The notes under the pieces are model-generated. The model saw only the letters and a list, made by a program, of their open reading frames with translations. It had not been told where the DNA came from and ran no database searches. Source: Erinaceus europaeus (Eukaryota > Chordata > Mammalia > Eulipotyphla > Erinaceidae). From it: a stretch of 64,000 nucleotides of DNA. The translations under genes and the position numbers were made by a program. Positions 1 through 9,975 of the stretch are shown here, piece after piece (position 1 is the first letter of the stretch; each line of letters starts with the position of its first letter). The DNA is taken from positions 83,703,566 to 83,767,565 of the forward strand of contig NC_080175.1 of assembly GCF_950295315.1 (NCBI RefSeq), read 5' to 3'.

Positions 1-126
1 AGGTTGTATAACCAGGGAAGTCAGGATGGAATCATAGTAGCAACTACAGTTTGGTGGCTGAAAGGCAGTAAGACATAAAGAAAGACAAAATGTTTAAAAA
101 AACAAGAACCATAAAATAGAAATAGA

Positions 127-404
127 GGGGAGTCGGGCTGTAGCGCAGCGGGTTAAGCGCAGGTGGTGCCAAGCACAAGGACCGGCATAAGGATCCCGGT
201 TCGAACCCCGGCTCCCCACCTGCAGGGGCGTCGCTTCACAGGCGGTGAAGCAGGTCTGCAGGTGTCTTTCTCTCCTCCTCTGTCTTCCCCTCCTCTCTCC
301 ATTTCTCTCTGTCCTATCCAACAATGACAACAACAATAATAACTACATCAATAAAACAACAAGGGCAACAAAAGGGAATAAATAAATAAAATTTAAAAAA
401 AAAC
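127..404 (+). mobile_element. tRNA-derived SINE, family A (hedgehog type)
   Basis: Reference copy for family A in this annotation. The head is GGGAGTCGGGCTGTAGCGCA with a B-box-like GGTTCGAACCC, then CACCTGCAGGGGCG, a short GGTGAAGCAGG inverted repeat, a CT-rich tract, CCTATCCAACAA, AAC-rich sequence, AAGGGCAACAAAAGGG and an A-rich tail. The tRNA-like head is an internal Pol III promoter remnant and not a tRNA gene. Confidence 0.9.
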
Positions 405-510
405 AAATATTTGTTAAAAAAAAAAGAAATAGAGCAGGTGAGAATAGGGATCTTAGGGGGGATAGAAGCTAGGAAGTTTGTTTTAGCCAAATTTCTTTTT
501 TCTTTTATTA

Positions 511-703
511 ATATTTTTTATCTTTACTTACTGGTTAGAGACAGCCAGAAATTGAGAGAGATGGGGAAGATAGGGAGAGAGACAGAGAGACACATGCAAT
601 ACTGTTTTGACACTCACAAAGTTTTCCCCTGCAGGTGGTGACCAGAGGCTTGAACCCTGGTCCTTGCACATTGTAACGTGTGCTCACACCACCACCCAGC
701 CCC
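511..703 (-). mobile_element. SINE, family B
   Basis: Reference copy for family B, a shorter relative. Read on the minus strand it has a GGGGCTGGGTGGTGG head, a GGACCAGGGTTCAAG B-box, CACCTGCAGGGG, and then a short CT-rich part ending in an A-rich tail. Confidence 0.85.
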
Positions 704-719
704 TTTAAGGTATATTTTT

Positions 720-1345
720 AGGGGCACAGGAGTAGTACTTTTTGCCTGATCCTGATAGCTAACATTCAAGTGACCTAAAAATATGTTCTGGGAAGATGTA
801 GTCAGAGTTAAGAATAGTGTTAGAAAGCTGGATTAGGGCAGAGAGTAGATCCCAAACTTGAAGGAAGTATAAAAATAACAGTTAACTGTTTACCCCATCA
901 ATCTGATCCAGGGCCCATATATATGGCCCATATATATTCACATTTAGTACATGTGTAACCTCTGAGTACCTGGCAGTCTGGCCTCAAAATCCGTGGTCAT
1001 AGCTGGGAACATTCGAGGCTGCACTCATTTCAGGACCAGCCTTCCCCGAATGGCAGGGTAGGCTGACTCACCTCTCTTTCCTGCTATTGCTACTTTATAG
1101 TGAGGGCATGGTCCTGGAGAGGCTCACAAGAGGGTTTGTAATAATGTCCTTGGTGGAACTGACCATGAAAATGACCAGTGATGATGGAAAGAGGTATCTA
1201 TTAGGGTCTAGGCCCATCATATCTATGTGGAAATCCAAAGATTCCCTGACTGGTCCCCAGATGATGAGGTTGCCTGGTATTGACTGAAAAAGCCATCATC
1301 AAGTGGATGTCTAGTTTATTGGGTTCTAGACCCCTGACTTCAATC
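720..1345 (-). mobile_element. L1 3'UTR fragment, old copy
   Basis: Same order of blocks as the better copy at 5300-5800 (GGGCCCATA, GTGTAACCTCTGAG, TAGGCCCATCATATCT), but diverged. It lies in the PROS1 intron upstream of the first exon seen. Confidence 0.65.
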
Positions 1346-1364
1346 ACATTTGGTGTGTGCGCTA

Positions 1365-1383
1365 GAAGAAGAAGAAGAAGAAG
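1365..1383 (+). repeat. (GAA)n microsatellite
   Basis: Six GAA units after CTA. Confidence 0.9.
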
Positions 1384-1385
1384 GA

Positions 1386-2175
1386 GTCACACTATGGCTT
1401 AGTGAGTTTCTGAAAAAATCCTGGTTGTATTTTGCTGAATTTTCAGGTGAGCTTTTTGTTGTTTTTTAGTTTCCCAGGAGAGTGGTTTGAAGTGGCTACT
1501 ATTCCACAGCCACACCTCAGGAAGCCCTGCACCTTAACTTTCAAGAGATTTCTGTGATATGATAAATTTTTTAAGTACTTACCATATGTCAGAGTGGATA
1601 TAACTGTCCTTTGAAATTGATGAACCATGAAATTTTGAAAGTAAAATCAATTATTCCCAAAGAGTCAACTATTTATGAATGGCTACTATGTATGTTTAAT
1701 ATTTGAGTTTTTTGGGGAGAGACTAACAGATTCAACACTTTTGTTTCAGAAGAGGTGTTGTGTCTGAATGGGAAGAAAAACTCATGTTGTAAATGGAATT
1801 TAGGTGCAAGAAAAAAAAAAAACCACAAAGCAACCTAGAACTTTGAGTCACACATGTATTGAACATGAGCAGATAGGCAAGCTACTGCTGGATGGTAAAG
1901 GAGAGAGAGGTGGGGTTTGCGATTTTGAATAATCATTAGAGTCCCAGTGTAGTCCTGCAATTGCTTGACTTCAGTTTCACTAACAATATTGTCTGCCTGC
2001 AGAATACTTTGAATAGCAACATCTAGACAAAAAAACACAGATACTGAAGTATTTTAAAAAGTCATCATAATTTCCCCTCTAAATAAAAACAGATATCTTT
2101 AATCAACTAGTCTACCTATCGGTCTACATTCTGCAAGTTTAAAAGGTGTTTCTTTACTACCCTTTGACTTGGTAG
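1386..2175. other. PROS1 intron, no recognised element
   Basis: AT-rich single-copy-looking sequence with an A12 run near 1810. It leads into the acceptor at 2174-2175. Confidence 0.6.
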
Positions 2176-2344
2176 ATTAACCCTCGTCTAGATGGCTGCA
2201 TCCGAGGCTGGAATTTGATGAATCAAGGAGCTTCTGGAGTAAAAGAAATTATTCAAGAGAGACAAAATAAGCATTGTCTTGTCAGTGTGGAGAAAGGTTC
2301 CTACTATCCTGGCACTGGAGTTGCTCAGTTTATCATAGATTATA
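2176..2344 (+). CDS. PROS1: PROS1 exon (human exon 12 equivalent), protein S LG region
   Basis: Internal exon of vitamin K-dependent protein S, the secreted plasma cofactor of activated protein C and TFPI. It reads from INPRLDGCIRGWNLMNQGAS through KEIIQERQNKHCLVS to GTGVAQFIIDY and ends in phase 1. The acceptor is a pyrimidine-rich tract ending TTGGTAG, and the donor is GTAAGT at 2345. The length is 169 bp. The two cysteines in DGC and KHC are 26 residues apart, as expected for the laminin-G disulfide of this family. The KEIIQE-QNKHCLV stretch is the part of human protein S implicated in binding the C4BP beta chain, known from the family and inferred to apply here. Upstream exons (Gla, EGF, first LG) lie outside the window. 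The identification comes from remembered similarity to human PROS1; GAS6 is the nearest alternative but fits much less well. Confidence 0.95.
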
Positions 2345-2630
2345 GTAAGTGACTTCCCATTTTGTTTTCTTTTCTATTAACTACTAAACATACAAACTAA
2401 CAGTAATAATTCAGTAGTATCTACTCTGTGTCAGACATAGTGTTAGACTTTATTCACACTGCTGTATACTTAAAACATTTTCCTGGTTTATTTGAAAAAA
2501 AAATTAAGTCACTCAATATGCTTGTGAATATAAATATTATCCTCTTGTTATTTAAAGGTGATTGGCATAACTGATTAATCTTGAAGGTATATTTAATGGA
2601 CCTTTCTTAGGTAGTGCTGGTTTACCCCAC
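2345..2630. other. PROS1 intron start, possible MIR remnant
   Basis: TACTCTGTGTCAGACATAGT around 2420-2440 resembles the MIR core, but the match is too short to be sure. Confidence 0.3.
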
Positions 2631-2653
2631 TGTGTGTGTGTGTGTGTGTGTGT
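2631..2653 (+). repeat. (TG)n microsatellite
   Basis: Eleven to twelve uninterrupted TG units. Confidence 0.95.
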
Positions 2654-2740
2654 ATGTTTTATGCATGCAGGTTTTCAAGCACATGTTTCTATACCATATC
2701 CATAAATGACAAGATTTTTCATTTTCTTTTTTGATTCCAT

Positions 2741-2824
2741 TCTTTCCTTCTTTCCTTCCTTCCCTCCATCCCTCCCTCCCTTCCTTCCTTCCTTCCTTCC
2801 TTCCTTCCTTCCTTCCCTTTCCTT
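2741..2824 (+). repeat. (TTCC)n / (TCCC)n microsatellite
   Basis: Impure tetranucleotide array ending in nine TTCC units. The 60-83 aa open frames over it, all made of K/E/G/R or S/F/P/L repeats, are artefacts of the repeat. Confidence 0.95.
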
Positions 2825-3035
2825 GCCTAATGGTTTTCCATTGTGTATATACATCACATCTTTGTCCATTCATCCATCAGTGGGCATTGATTCCATGTCT
2901 TTGCTCTGATAAGTAGTGCTACATTGGATATAGGGATTCATAATACTGTTTTACTCAGTGTTTTTGGATTCTTTTTATAGATACTTAGAAGGGAAATTGC
3001 TGAATCATATGGTAAATTTGTTTCAAACTCTTAAT
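2825..3035 (-). mobile_element. L1 fragment (3' part, antisense)
   Basis: Contains the typical antisense L1 series TTTCCATTGTGTATATACAT, CCATTCATCCATCAGTGGGC and GGGAAATTGCTGAATCATAT. Confidence 0.75.
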
Positions 3036-3037
3036 TT

Positions 3038-3197
3038 TTTTGCCTCCAGGGTTATCACTAGGGCTCAGTGCCTGCACTATGAATCCACTGCTCCTGCCAC
3101 CATTATTTATTTATTTATTTATTTATTTTTGATAGGATAGAAAGAAAATGAAAGGGGAGGGGAAAATAGAGAGGGAGAGAGATAATATTTTAGCACG
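3038..3197 (-). mobile_element. SINE family A, tail-module copy, truncated
   Basis: Begins with the tail module (TTGCCTCCAGGGTTATCACT, ATGAATCCACTGCTCCTG) and then the AAAGAAAATGAAAGGGGAGG middle. The tRNA-like head is missing. A (TTTA)n run at 3101-3128 lies inside it. Confidence 0.75.
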
Positions 3198-3514
3198 TGC
3201 TCAGTATTAAGCAGGTATTAAATAGTATTTCTAGGTCTGTGAAGGGTGTGGTATTTTCATTGTTCTACTTCCTTCTCCTTCTACCCATCAGATATGTCTA
3301 ATGATTGGGACTCAAGATGCTTTTCTGCTTCTTCATGGGAAACAGTATTTTGTTGTGTTGCGGGTTTCCTATTTCCTGTTCTTATTATATACATGCAATG
3401 GGTTTTCATATGTGTTTTAATGGTAGCAAGGATTTTTTTGGTGAGAAGTTTATTTGTTGGTTTTTCTTTCTCTAATACTTTAAAGATTTTTTTTGCCTAG
3501 AGGAGACAAAGGAT

Positions 3515-3517
<3 letters not shown>
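3198..3517. other. PROS1 intron, unclassified
   Basis: AT-rich. It may continue the antisense L1 interrupted by the SINE, but no diagnostic block is visible. Confidence 0.3.

Positions 3518-3545
<28 letters not shown>
3518..3545 (+). repeat. T28 homopolymer
   Basis: Twenty-eight consecutive T bases, probably the tail of a minus-strand retroposon. Confidence 0.9.
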
Positions 3546-3548
<3 letters not shown>

Positions 3549-3756
3549 TGTCTTGTAGGTTGCTGCTTCTCTCTCTAAGGCCTGTGCTAGGATGGAAAAT
3601 ATCTACTCTCCTTCTTTGCCCTAGGTTTTCCTTTGAGAAAATAGAAGAAGATCCTGTGAATGGATATGCATTCTTGTGTTTGTAGTTCTTAGGGCTTTTA
3701 TACCCCTAAATCATCTCCCACTTGAACTTTTGCAATTTGTTAAAAATTTTATCTAA

Positions 3757-4041
3757 TTAAAAAAAAAATTTATTTTCCCTTTTGTTGTCCTTGTCTTTTT
3801 TATTGTTGTTGCAATTATTGTTGTTATTGATGTTGTTGTTGTTAGATAGGACAGAGAGAAATGGAGAGGGGAGGGGAAGACAGAGAAAGGGAGAGAAAGA
3901 AAGACACCTGCAGACCTGCTTCATCGCCTGTGAAGTGACTACCCTGCAGGTGGGGAGCCCGGGGCTTGAACCCGGATTCTTACTCCGGTCCTTGCGCTTT
4001 GTGCCACATGCTCTTAACCTGCTGCGCTACCACCTGACTCC
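3757..4041 (-). mobile_element. SINE family A, near full length
   Basis: Minus-strand copy from CCCTTTTGTTGTCCTTG to CGCTACCACCTGACTCC, with an intact head and an A-rich tail. Confidence 0.9.
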
Positions 4042-4269
4042 TCTAAATTTTTTTTAGCATATTGTATATCATACGGTACTTTCCTTTGGATAAGAGAAGG
4101 CTATTAACCTGACGCTCCTTGGAAGTATTTTTGTTCTTTAGGTTTCTAATTAGTTTGTTAATTAATAGCTCTGTAACCTCAGCTCTTTGATAGTTCAAGA
4201 AAAGTTATGGTTCTGTAGATAATTGACTCTTGCTGTCTTGTAAGGTTGGGGGCACTGCTCTTCAGTTTC

Positions 4270-4548
4270 TCTTTTTTTAAAAAAAGTATTTATTTATTTC
4301 CTTTTGTTGCCTTCATTATTTTTTATTGTTGTAGTTATTGTCATCATTATTGGATAGGACAGAGAGAAGTGGAGAGAAGAGGGGAAGACAGAGGGGGAGA
4401 GAAAGATGGACACCTGCAGACCTGCTTCCCCACTTGTGAAGCGACTCCTTTGCAGGTGGGGAGCCCGGGGCTTGAACTGGGATCCTTATGCAGGTTCTTG
4501 TGCTTTGCACCACCTGTGTTTAACCGACTGCACTACTGCCCGACTCCC
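4270..4548 (-). mobile_element. SINE family A, near full length
   Basis: Minus-strand copy from CCTTTTGTTGCCTTC to ACTGCCCGACTCCC. Confidence 0.9.
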
Positions 4549-4707
4549 TCTTTCCAGTTTTTCTATAGTTAAAGTATGACTGATCCCAGATTTTTTACTT
4601 ATACAAATACTGTTTCCTTGAATATACTTTTGCATATATTCCCGTGCCTTTATGTGATTAATTCTTTTTTTCATATATTTACCTGAAGTATAAAGTAATA
4701 TAATTAT

Positions 4708-4751
4708 CTTTTTAATATTTATTTTATTCCCCTTTTGTTGCCCTTGTTTTT
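4708..4751 (-). mobile_element. SINE family A tail fragment
   Basis: Only TTCCCCTTTTGTTGCCCTTG and the A/T tail remain next to the L1 poly(A) end. Confidence 0.6.
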
Positions 4752-5800
4752 TTTTAATTTTTTATTTATAAAAGGAAACATTGACAAAAAAATAGGATAA
4801 GAGGGGTACAGCTTCACACAAGTCCCACCACCACAACTCCGTATCCCATCCCCTCCCTTGATAGCTTTCCTATTCTTTAACCCTCTGGGAGATGGACCTA
4901 AAGTCATTGTGGGATGCAGAAGGTTGAAGATTGGCTTCTGTGATTGCTTCCCTGCTGAACATGGGCATTGACAGGTCGATCCATACTCCCAGCCTGTCTC
5001 TCTCTTTCCCTAGTGGGGAAGGGCTCTGGGGAAGCAGAGCTCCAAGGCACATTGGTGGGGTTGTCTGTCCAGGGAAGTCTGGTCGCTGAAAAGAGAGTTA
5101 ACATACAAAGCCAAAGAAATTGTTGACCAATCATGGACCTAAAGGCTGGGATAGTGCAGGTGAAGAGTTGGGGGCCCTCCATTTTATAGATAGCTAGTAG
5201 GCATATTTTAGTTATATTTCAAAGGGCCTGTAGTTATACTAGTGTTTTTGTTTTTGTTGTTTTGTTTTGTTTTTTTTACCTGAGCCTGAAATCTGATATG
5301 CGGTGAATGCTATTTATTGTCTGGGGAGATGGTGTCATGGCTGGGAAAAAGACCAGAAAGCTGGATCAGGGAAGAGAGTAGCTCCCTAACATGGGAAAGG
5401 GGTATAAATATTGTTGACTGTAAACCCCATCGATTTGATGTGATCTGGGGCCCATAATAAGCTTAGGAGCCTGTGTGACCTCTACATCCCTCTAGATCTG
5501 AGCTCATATTCTGTGGTTATGAGTAGGAACATTCCAAGCTGCCCCGGTATCAATGCATCTTCCTCAGGTGTAGCATAGAGTATGTTGTTCAGCCTCCTTC
5601 CAGAGGATGGAACTGTCTACCATTGTTGATCCAGGTTGAGAGCAAGGTCCTATGGGGGCCCACAAAGGGGTCTATTTTGTTGTTCCTGATAGAGATGACC
5701 GGTAACAATGGAGAGAGGGATTTATTTGAGTTCTAGGCCCATCACATCTGTTTAGGAGTCTGAGGACTCCCCGATTAGGGACCCAGCTGTATGTGATTAA
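4752..5800 (-). mobile_element. Long L1-type 3'UTR copy
   Basis: On the minus strand this gives the most complete version of the long 3'UTR: GTGATGGGCCTAGAACTC, GGATCAACAATGGTAGACAG, GGGCCCCAGATCACATC, an A-rich interruption at 5250-5280, GGAAAGAGAGAGACAGGCTG, CTGGTGGTGGG-type sequence, CTTATCCTAT and an A-rich end with AATAAA near 4760. The assignment to L1 is inferred from the repeated 3' anchoring and the poly(A). The 60-92 aa frames across it are not genes. Confidence 0.75.
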
Positions 5801-5889
5801 TTCTGTAGAAGAGATTCTTAGAACTAAATTATGTCTGTCAAAGTTATGCAAGTACATAAAAAAGCAGTAAAATATGTCAGAAAAAAAAA

Positions 5890-6252
5890 TGAAAGCTAAA
5901 TGATCTCAGTCGTATGTGGCATATAAAGAGACAAAGCAAGGAAATAGACAAAGCCAGTCCTTGGATTTAGAAGGCAGAGCTGAGACTGAAAGAGGAGAAA
6001 GACATAAAGAGCAAAAATGTAGGTGTAACTTAGAAAGGAAGAGAAGGCAGGAACATAGACAGAAAATAGGCAAATATGTAAAAATAGAGATAATTACAGA
6101 AATACTAGTCAGCCCATATCTGTGGCCTTGGGAGAGCTACTGCAGTTTCCAGTGGAGGGAATGAGGACACAGAACTCGAGTGGTGGGAATGGTGTGGAAT
6201 ATACCTGTTTTCTCATAATTTTATAAATCATTAGTAAATCACTAATAAGAAA
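5890..6252 (+). mobile_element. L1 3'UTR fragment, second subtype
   Basis: Starts with ATGATCTCAGTCGTATGTGG and CATATAAAGAGACAAAGCAA, typical of sequence just after L1 ORF2 in several mammals. It ends TTTCCAGTGGAGGGAATGAG followed by CACTAATAAGAAATGG. The copy at 29300 is related. Confidence 0.7.
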
Positions 6253-6311
6253 TGGAAAAAATGGTGAATGGGACCTATGGACCACGTTAGAAGCATTTTA
6301 AGTAGTTTTTA

Positions 6312-6597
6312 AAATTTTATTTATCTATTTATGTATTTATTTATTCCCTTTTGTTGCCTTTGTATTATTGTTGTAGTTATTATTGTTGTTACTGATGTCG
6401 TCGTTGTTGGATAGGACAGAAAGAAATGGAGAGAGGAGGGGAAGACAGATGGGGAGAGAAAGACACCTGCAGACCTGCTTCACTGCCTGTGAAGTGACTC
6501 CTCTGCAGGTGGGGAGCCTGGGGCTTGAACTGGGTCCTTACGCTGACCTTGGGCTTTGCGCCACCTGCGCATAACACTCTAACTGCCCTACTCCCAT
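6312..6597 (-). mobile_element. SINE family A, near full length
   Basis: Minus-strand copy from CCCTTTTGTTGCCTTTG to CTGCCCTACTCCC. Confidence 0.9.
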
Positions 6598-6608
6598 TTG
6601 TTTGTTTT

Positions 6609-6735
6609 TTTTTTTAACCAGAGCACTACTCATCTCTGGTTTATGGTGGTGCAGGGGATTGAGCCTGGGACTATGGAGCCTCAAGCGTGAGAATCTGATC
6701 GCATACCCATTGTGCTATCTGCCCCTTCCCCTGCA
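6609..6735 (-). mobile_element. SINE, family C
   Basis: Reference copy for family C. On the minus strand it is GGGGCAGATAGCACAATGG, then CCCAGGCTCAATCCCCTGC and a CACCATAAACCAGAG end. It is a different tRNA-like SINE from families A and B. Confidence 0.8.
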
Positions 6736-6879
6736 CGTATTTGTATTTTGGTGGAGGATGTGGTGTGAAAACTTCATTTTAAACAATTGTGAAAAAGCCC
6801 TTCTGAGGCATATACAGTGGTATAAAGCAGTATTAGCTAACCATTTTTTAAAGAAAGGGAATTAAATGTCCACACATTG

Positions 6880-7325
6880 CATCACATAGAAATTTGAAAG
6901 CTTATTCTTGAGATTTGTACTGCTATGAACATAGGTGTACAAATATCTTTTTGGCTGGGTGTTATGGAGTCCTTGGGGTATATCCCCAGGAGAGAAATTA
7001 CAGGGTCATATGGAAAGTCCATGTCTAGTCTTGTGAGAGTTTTCCAGACTGCTCTCCACAAAGGTTTGACCAATTTACATTCCCACCAGCAATGCAAAAG
7101 GGTTCCTCTGTCCCCACATCCTCTCCAGCATTTGTTGCTGCTGTCCTTTTTGATGTATGCCATTCTTACAGGGGTGAGGTGGTATCTCAGTGTTGTCTTT
7201 ATTTGCATTTCTCTGACAATCAGTGACCTGGAGCAATTTTTCATGTGTTTGTTAGCCTTTTGGATCTCTTCTGTCCTGAACGTTCTGTTCATATCCTCAT
7301 CCCATTTTTGGATGGGGTCATTTGC
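6880..7325 (-). mobile_element. L1 ORF2 C-terminal fragment
   Basis: The minus strand is open for 136 codons (7292 to 6882) and carries [37 protein letters not shown] and CTPMFIAV. These are hallmarks of the L1 ORF2 protein C-terminal segment, the zinc-knuckle-like end of the reverse transcriptase/endonuclease protein. No RT or endonuclease domain is present, so it is a truncated dead copy within a PROS1 intron, antisense to the gene. The plus-strand 147-codon frame is its shadow. Confidence 0.9.
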
Positions 7326-7381
7326 TTTTTTGTTGCTTGAGCCATGTGCTCTTAACCCATTGTGCTAACCACCCAACTCCC
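7326..7381 (-). mobile_element. SINE family A head remnant
   Basis: GAGCCATGTGCTCTTAACCC and CCACCCAACTCCC are the minus-strand head of a family A SINE left next to the L1 fragment. Confidence 0.65.
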
Positions 7382-7950
7382 AAAAAATTATTTTCATAAG
7401 TGATTAGTTCATGGATAGCTTAAAGTGACTAATTTATAATTCATGTTTAATGTGACCTATTATTTTCTGTACACTCTTATGCTCATTTTGAGTTTGTTAA
7501 TATTTATGTTAAATTCACTATTTCTAAAATAATTATATACATATTTTTCTCTTGATTAGCTTATGAAAGAATTATGATGAGAAATATAACAACATTAAAT
7601 GTGGCTAATGGGAGAATATCTTTCTAAGGAAAAATGACTTTCTGTATTCTTATCCACTCTTTCAGAGTCTCCATGTGGTATTTGCACTCTTGTAACATAT
7701 TGATTTTTATTTAGTCAGTAAGATTTTATTCATATCATGAACTTTTAGGAATCAAACTACTTTGCTATTTACTAAGTAAGTATTTGAATGACTATCATGG
7801 AACACAGAGTGATTGTAGAAATTTGTAAAGTTTGCACTCTGTCATCTGTAATAATGAGCTTAGCAATATAGAAACTGATTGGTAAGTACTATGAGAATTG
7901 AATGAATATGAAAATTCTGTAAATTAACTGTTGACTTCAGACTATTTTCC
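7382..7950. other. PROS1 intron, no recognised element
   Basis: AT-rich sequence without repeats I can name. Confidence 0.6.
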
Positions 7951-7951
7951 T

Positions 7952-8155
7952 TTTTTAATTATTTATTAATTATTGGATATATAGAGAGAAATTGAGAGGG
8001 GAGGGGAAGGTAGAAAGGGAGGAAGATAGAAGCCTACAGCTCTACTTCACCACTCATGACACTTTCCCCCTACAGGTGGGGGCTAGGGGCTTGAACCTGG
8101 GTCCTTGCACACTGTAATGTGTGTGCTTAACCAGGTGCGCCACTACCTGCCCCCT
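7952..8155 (-). mobile_element. SINE family B
   Basis: Minus-strand copy with ATTGGATATATAGAGAGAAA, CCCCCTACAGGTGGGGG and GTGCGCCACTACCTGCCCCC. Confidence 0.85.
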
Positions 8156-8339
8156 CAGACTATTTTTCTGTAATCAAACTATTCAACTTTTCCATGTATA
8201 TAGATACAGATCATATTTTCGTTCTACTCTAATGACACCATGTGTTTAAGGGGTGGTGGCAGCTATAACCAAACTTCTCCTTAGAAATATTAAAAGAAAT
8301 CTGTTGAATTCCCTCCTAAATATGAGTATTAAAATATGA

Positions 8340-8470
8340 TAACTAGGTTGGGCCAAATAGCTCACTAGGATAGTTTCTTTACCATGTGTGCCACTGAGAT
8401 TCAAACCTTATCCTCCCACCTCACTGAAGGAAGATTTGATGCTGTGCTCTCTTCCATACACTATCTAAGA
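8340..8470 (+). mobile_element. Degenerate tRNA-like SINE
   Basis: GGGCCAAATAGCTCACTAGG followed by GAGATTCAAACCTTATCC looks like a tRNA-derived head and B-box. The family is unclear. Confidence 0.5.
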
Positions 8471-8652
8471 AAATGAATTACATGACTTCTCTAGAATTTG
8501 AACATAGGTGAATATGCAAGGCAGAAGGAAGAGCTGTAAAAGGGCAAACAGGAAAAATCTGTAATAATCCTGAAGGTCCAAGTCTAGAATTCTAGTCTAG
8601 GAAAAACAGAAAAGATGGGGTTCCGTTTCTATTTTGTGCTTTTATATATTTT

Positions 8653-8933
8653 AATTCCCACCAGAATTATTGCTGGGGCTTGATGCTGACACTGTGAATC
8701 CATTGCTCCAGGTAGCTATTTTTTCCCTCGTTTTTTTTCTTTCTATTTTACTTGATAGGACAGATAGAAATTTAGAGGGGAGTAGAAGAGAGAGAAAAAG
8801 AAAGATAAACACCAGACCTACTTCACTGCTTGTGAAGTTCCCCCTGCAGGCAGGAAGTGCAGGCAGGAACCCAAGGTACTGTGTGTACATGTGTGCTTGG
8901 CTGGTGTGCCACCCTGAATGTACCACCCTGAAT
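8653..8933 (-). mobile_element. SINE family A with tail module
   Basis: ATTATTGCTGGGGCTTGATG and GTGAATCCATTGCTCCAGG form the tail module, then the GA-rich middle and a diverged head ending near TGTGCCACCCTGAATG. Confidence 0.75.
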
Positions 8934-9114
8934 GTGTGTGTATTTAAAATCGTTTCCCTTTATTTTGTGTAGGTAGAGATTACTTAGAAGAGAATTTAGA
9001 CCTTTACTGTTAGACAAAGATGACTGATTATTAAAAGCTTATAAAAAAATCTCTCCTGATACTCTTCCGGAAGTTATTTATCCTGATTTTTTTTCTGTTT
9101 CATTGTCTAACTAG

Positions 9115-9263
9115 ATAATATATCCAATGCTGAGTCTTGGCAAGTAAATGTGACATTGAATATTCGTCCATCTGCGGGCACAGGTGTTATGTTTGCCTTG
9201 GTTTCTGGTAATAGAGTGCCTTTTGCCTTGTCCTTGGTGGACTCAGCCTCTGGGAAATATCAG
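9115..9263 (+). CDS. PROS1: PROS1 exon (human exon 13 equivalent)
   Basis: Second PROS1 exon in the window. The acceptor is CTAACTAG at 9113-9114 and the donor is CAG|GTAATT at 9264. The last base of the previous exon plus AT rebuilds an Asn codon, giving NNISNAESWQVNVTLNIRPS, and the exon closes with LVDSASGKYQ in phase 0. The exon is 149 bp, one codon shorter than I expect for human. The missing codon falls in the human GNNTVP stretch, which here reads GNRVP, so the third LG N-glycosylation sequon is absent. The first two sequons (N-I-S and N-V-T) are kept. The exon encodes beta-strands of the laminin-G fold. The intron before it is 6770 bp and the one after is 3006 bp. Confidence 0.95.
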
Positions 9264-9299
9264 GTAATTTTACAGTAAGCCTTTATCATCTTTAAAACC

Positions 9300-9405
9300 T
9301 TATAAAATAGATATAATTGTTTATGTCAAAGTGCTGCTGTGAAGATTAAATCAGGTAATTTATGTAAGCATTTTGCATAGTCTCCAGAAGGCCAATTAGT
9401 ACTCT
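9300..9405 (+). mobile_element. MIR fragment
   Basis: TGCTGTGAAGATTAAATCAG followed by GTAAGCATTTTGCATAG matches the MIR 3' half, directly after the donor of the second exon. Confidence 0.6.
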
Positions 9406-9420
9406 GAAAATATCTATTAT

Positions 9421-9560
9421 GATTTTTTTTTTTTTGCTGGTTATTTCCAAGGTTATTTATTTATTTATTTATTTCTGAATGAGAGATCCAGAGAAGATAC
9501 ATAAAGAGATAAACTAGAACACTTATCAGCTCTGGCTTAACTATTGAATGATTTCACTCA
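9421..9560 (-). mobile_element. Degenerate SINE with (TTTA)n
   Basis: A (TTTA)n run followed by GAGAGATCCAGAGAAG and a diverged body. Confidence 0.4.
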
Positions 9561-9589
9561 CAGGTGTGACTTAGGAAGCAAACACAGTA

Positions 9590-9975
9590 AAGGAAAAACA
9601 TAAGTTGCTAGTTGGACTGGCTTTGGTATACCGCACCAAAAGAGAAAGAAATGGAATAGAGGGGAACTGTGGCTCTTAGATGATTGAAGAGCACCTACTC
9701 TGGGGAGAGAGGATGTCTGTAGACACCTATCATGAGAAGATAAGAGATTGTAACTCTGTGACATAATGCAAATAGTCAACCCCATAATAAAGTATTTCCC
9801 AGGTTTTAGCCAAGGAGTCAGGTGCGGAAACTGAAAAGGCCTATTGCTGATATTGGGCAGGCTCACTTACACAAGCCTGCTTGGAGTCTTGCCATCAGAC
9901 ATGGTGCTCCACCCTTATTCAGAATCTTTGTGACAATAAAACAGAAGTGAGTCTGAGTACAACCCATTATCAGAT
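9590..9975 (+). mobile_element. Possible old LTR
   Basis: GACATGGTGCTCCACCCTTA followed by TTTGTGACAATAAAACAG resembles an LTR R-U5 end with its AATAAA. Neither clear termini nor a target-site duplication is visible. Confidence 0.3.

Noticed and set aside
127..230. tRNA gene
   Set aside because: The tRNA-like head with A/B-box sequence belongs to a SINE present dozens of times. There is no complete cloverleaf, and a SINE body follows.
2622..2916. KEGR-rich and FPSL-rich short frames
   Set aside because: Translation of a TTCC/GGAA microsatellite.
6925..7368. 147-codon plus-strand frame
   Set aside because: It is the antisense shadow of the L1 ORF2 C-terminal fragment on the minus strand.
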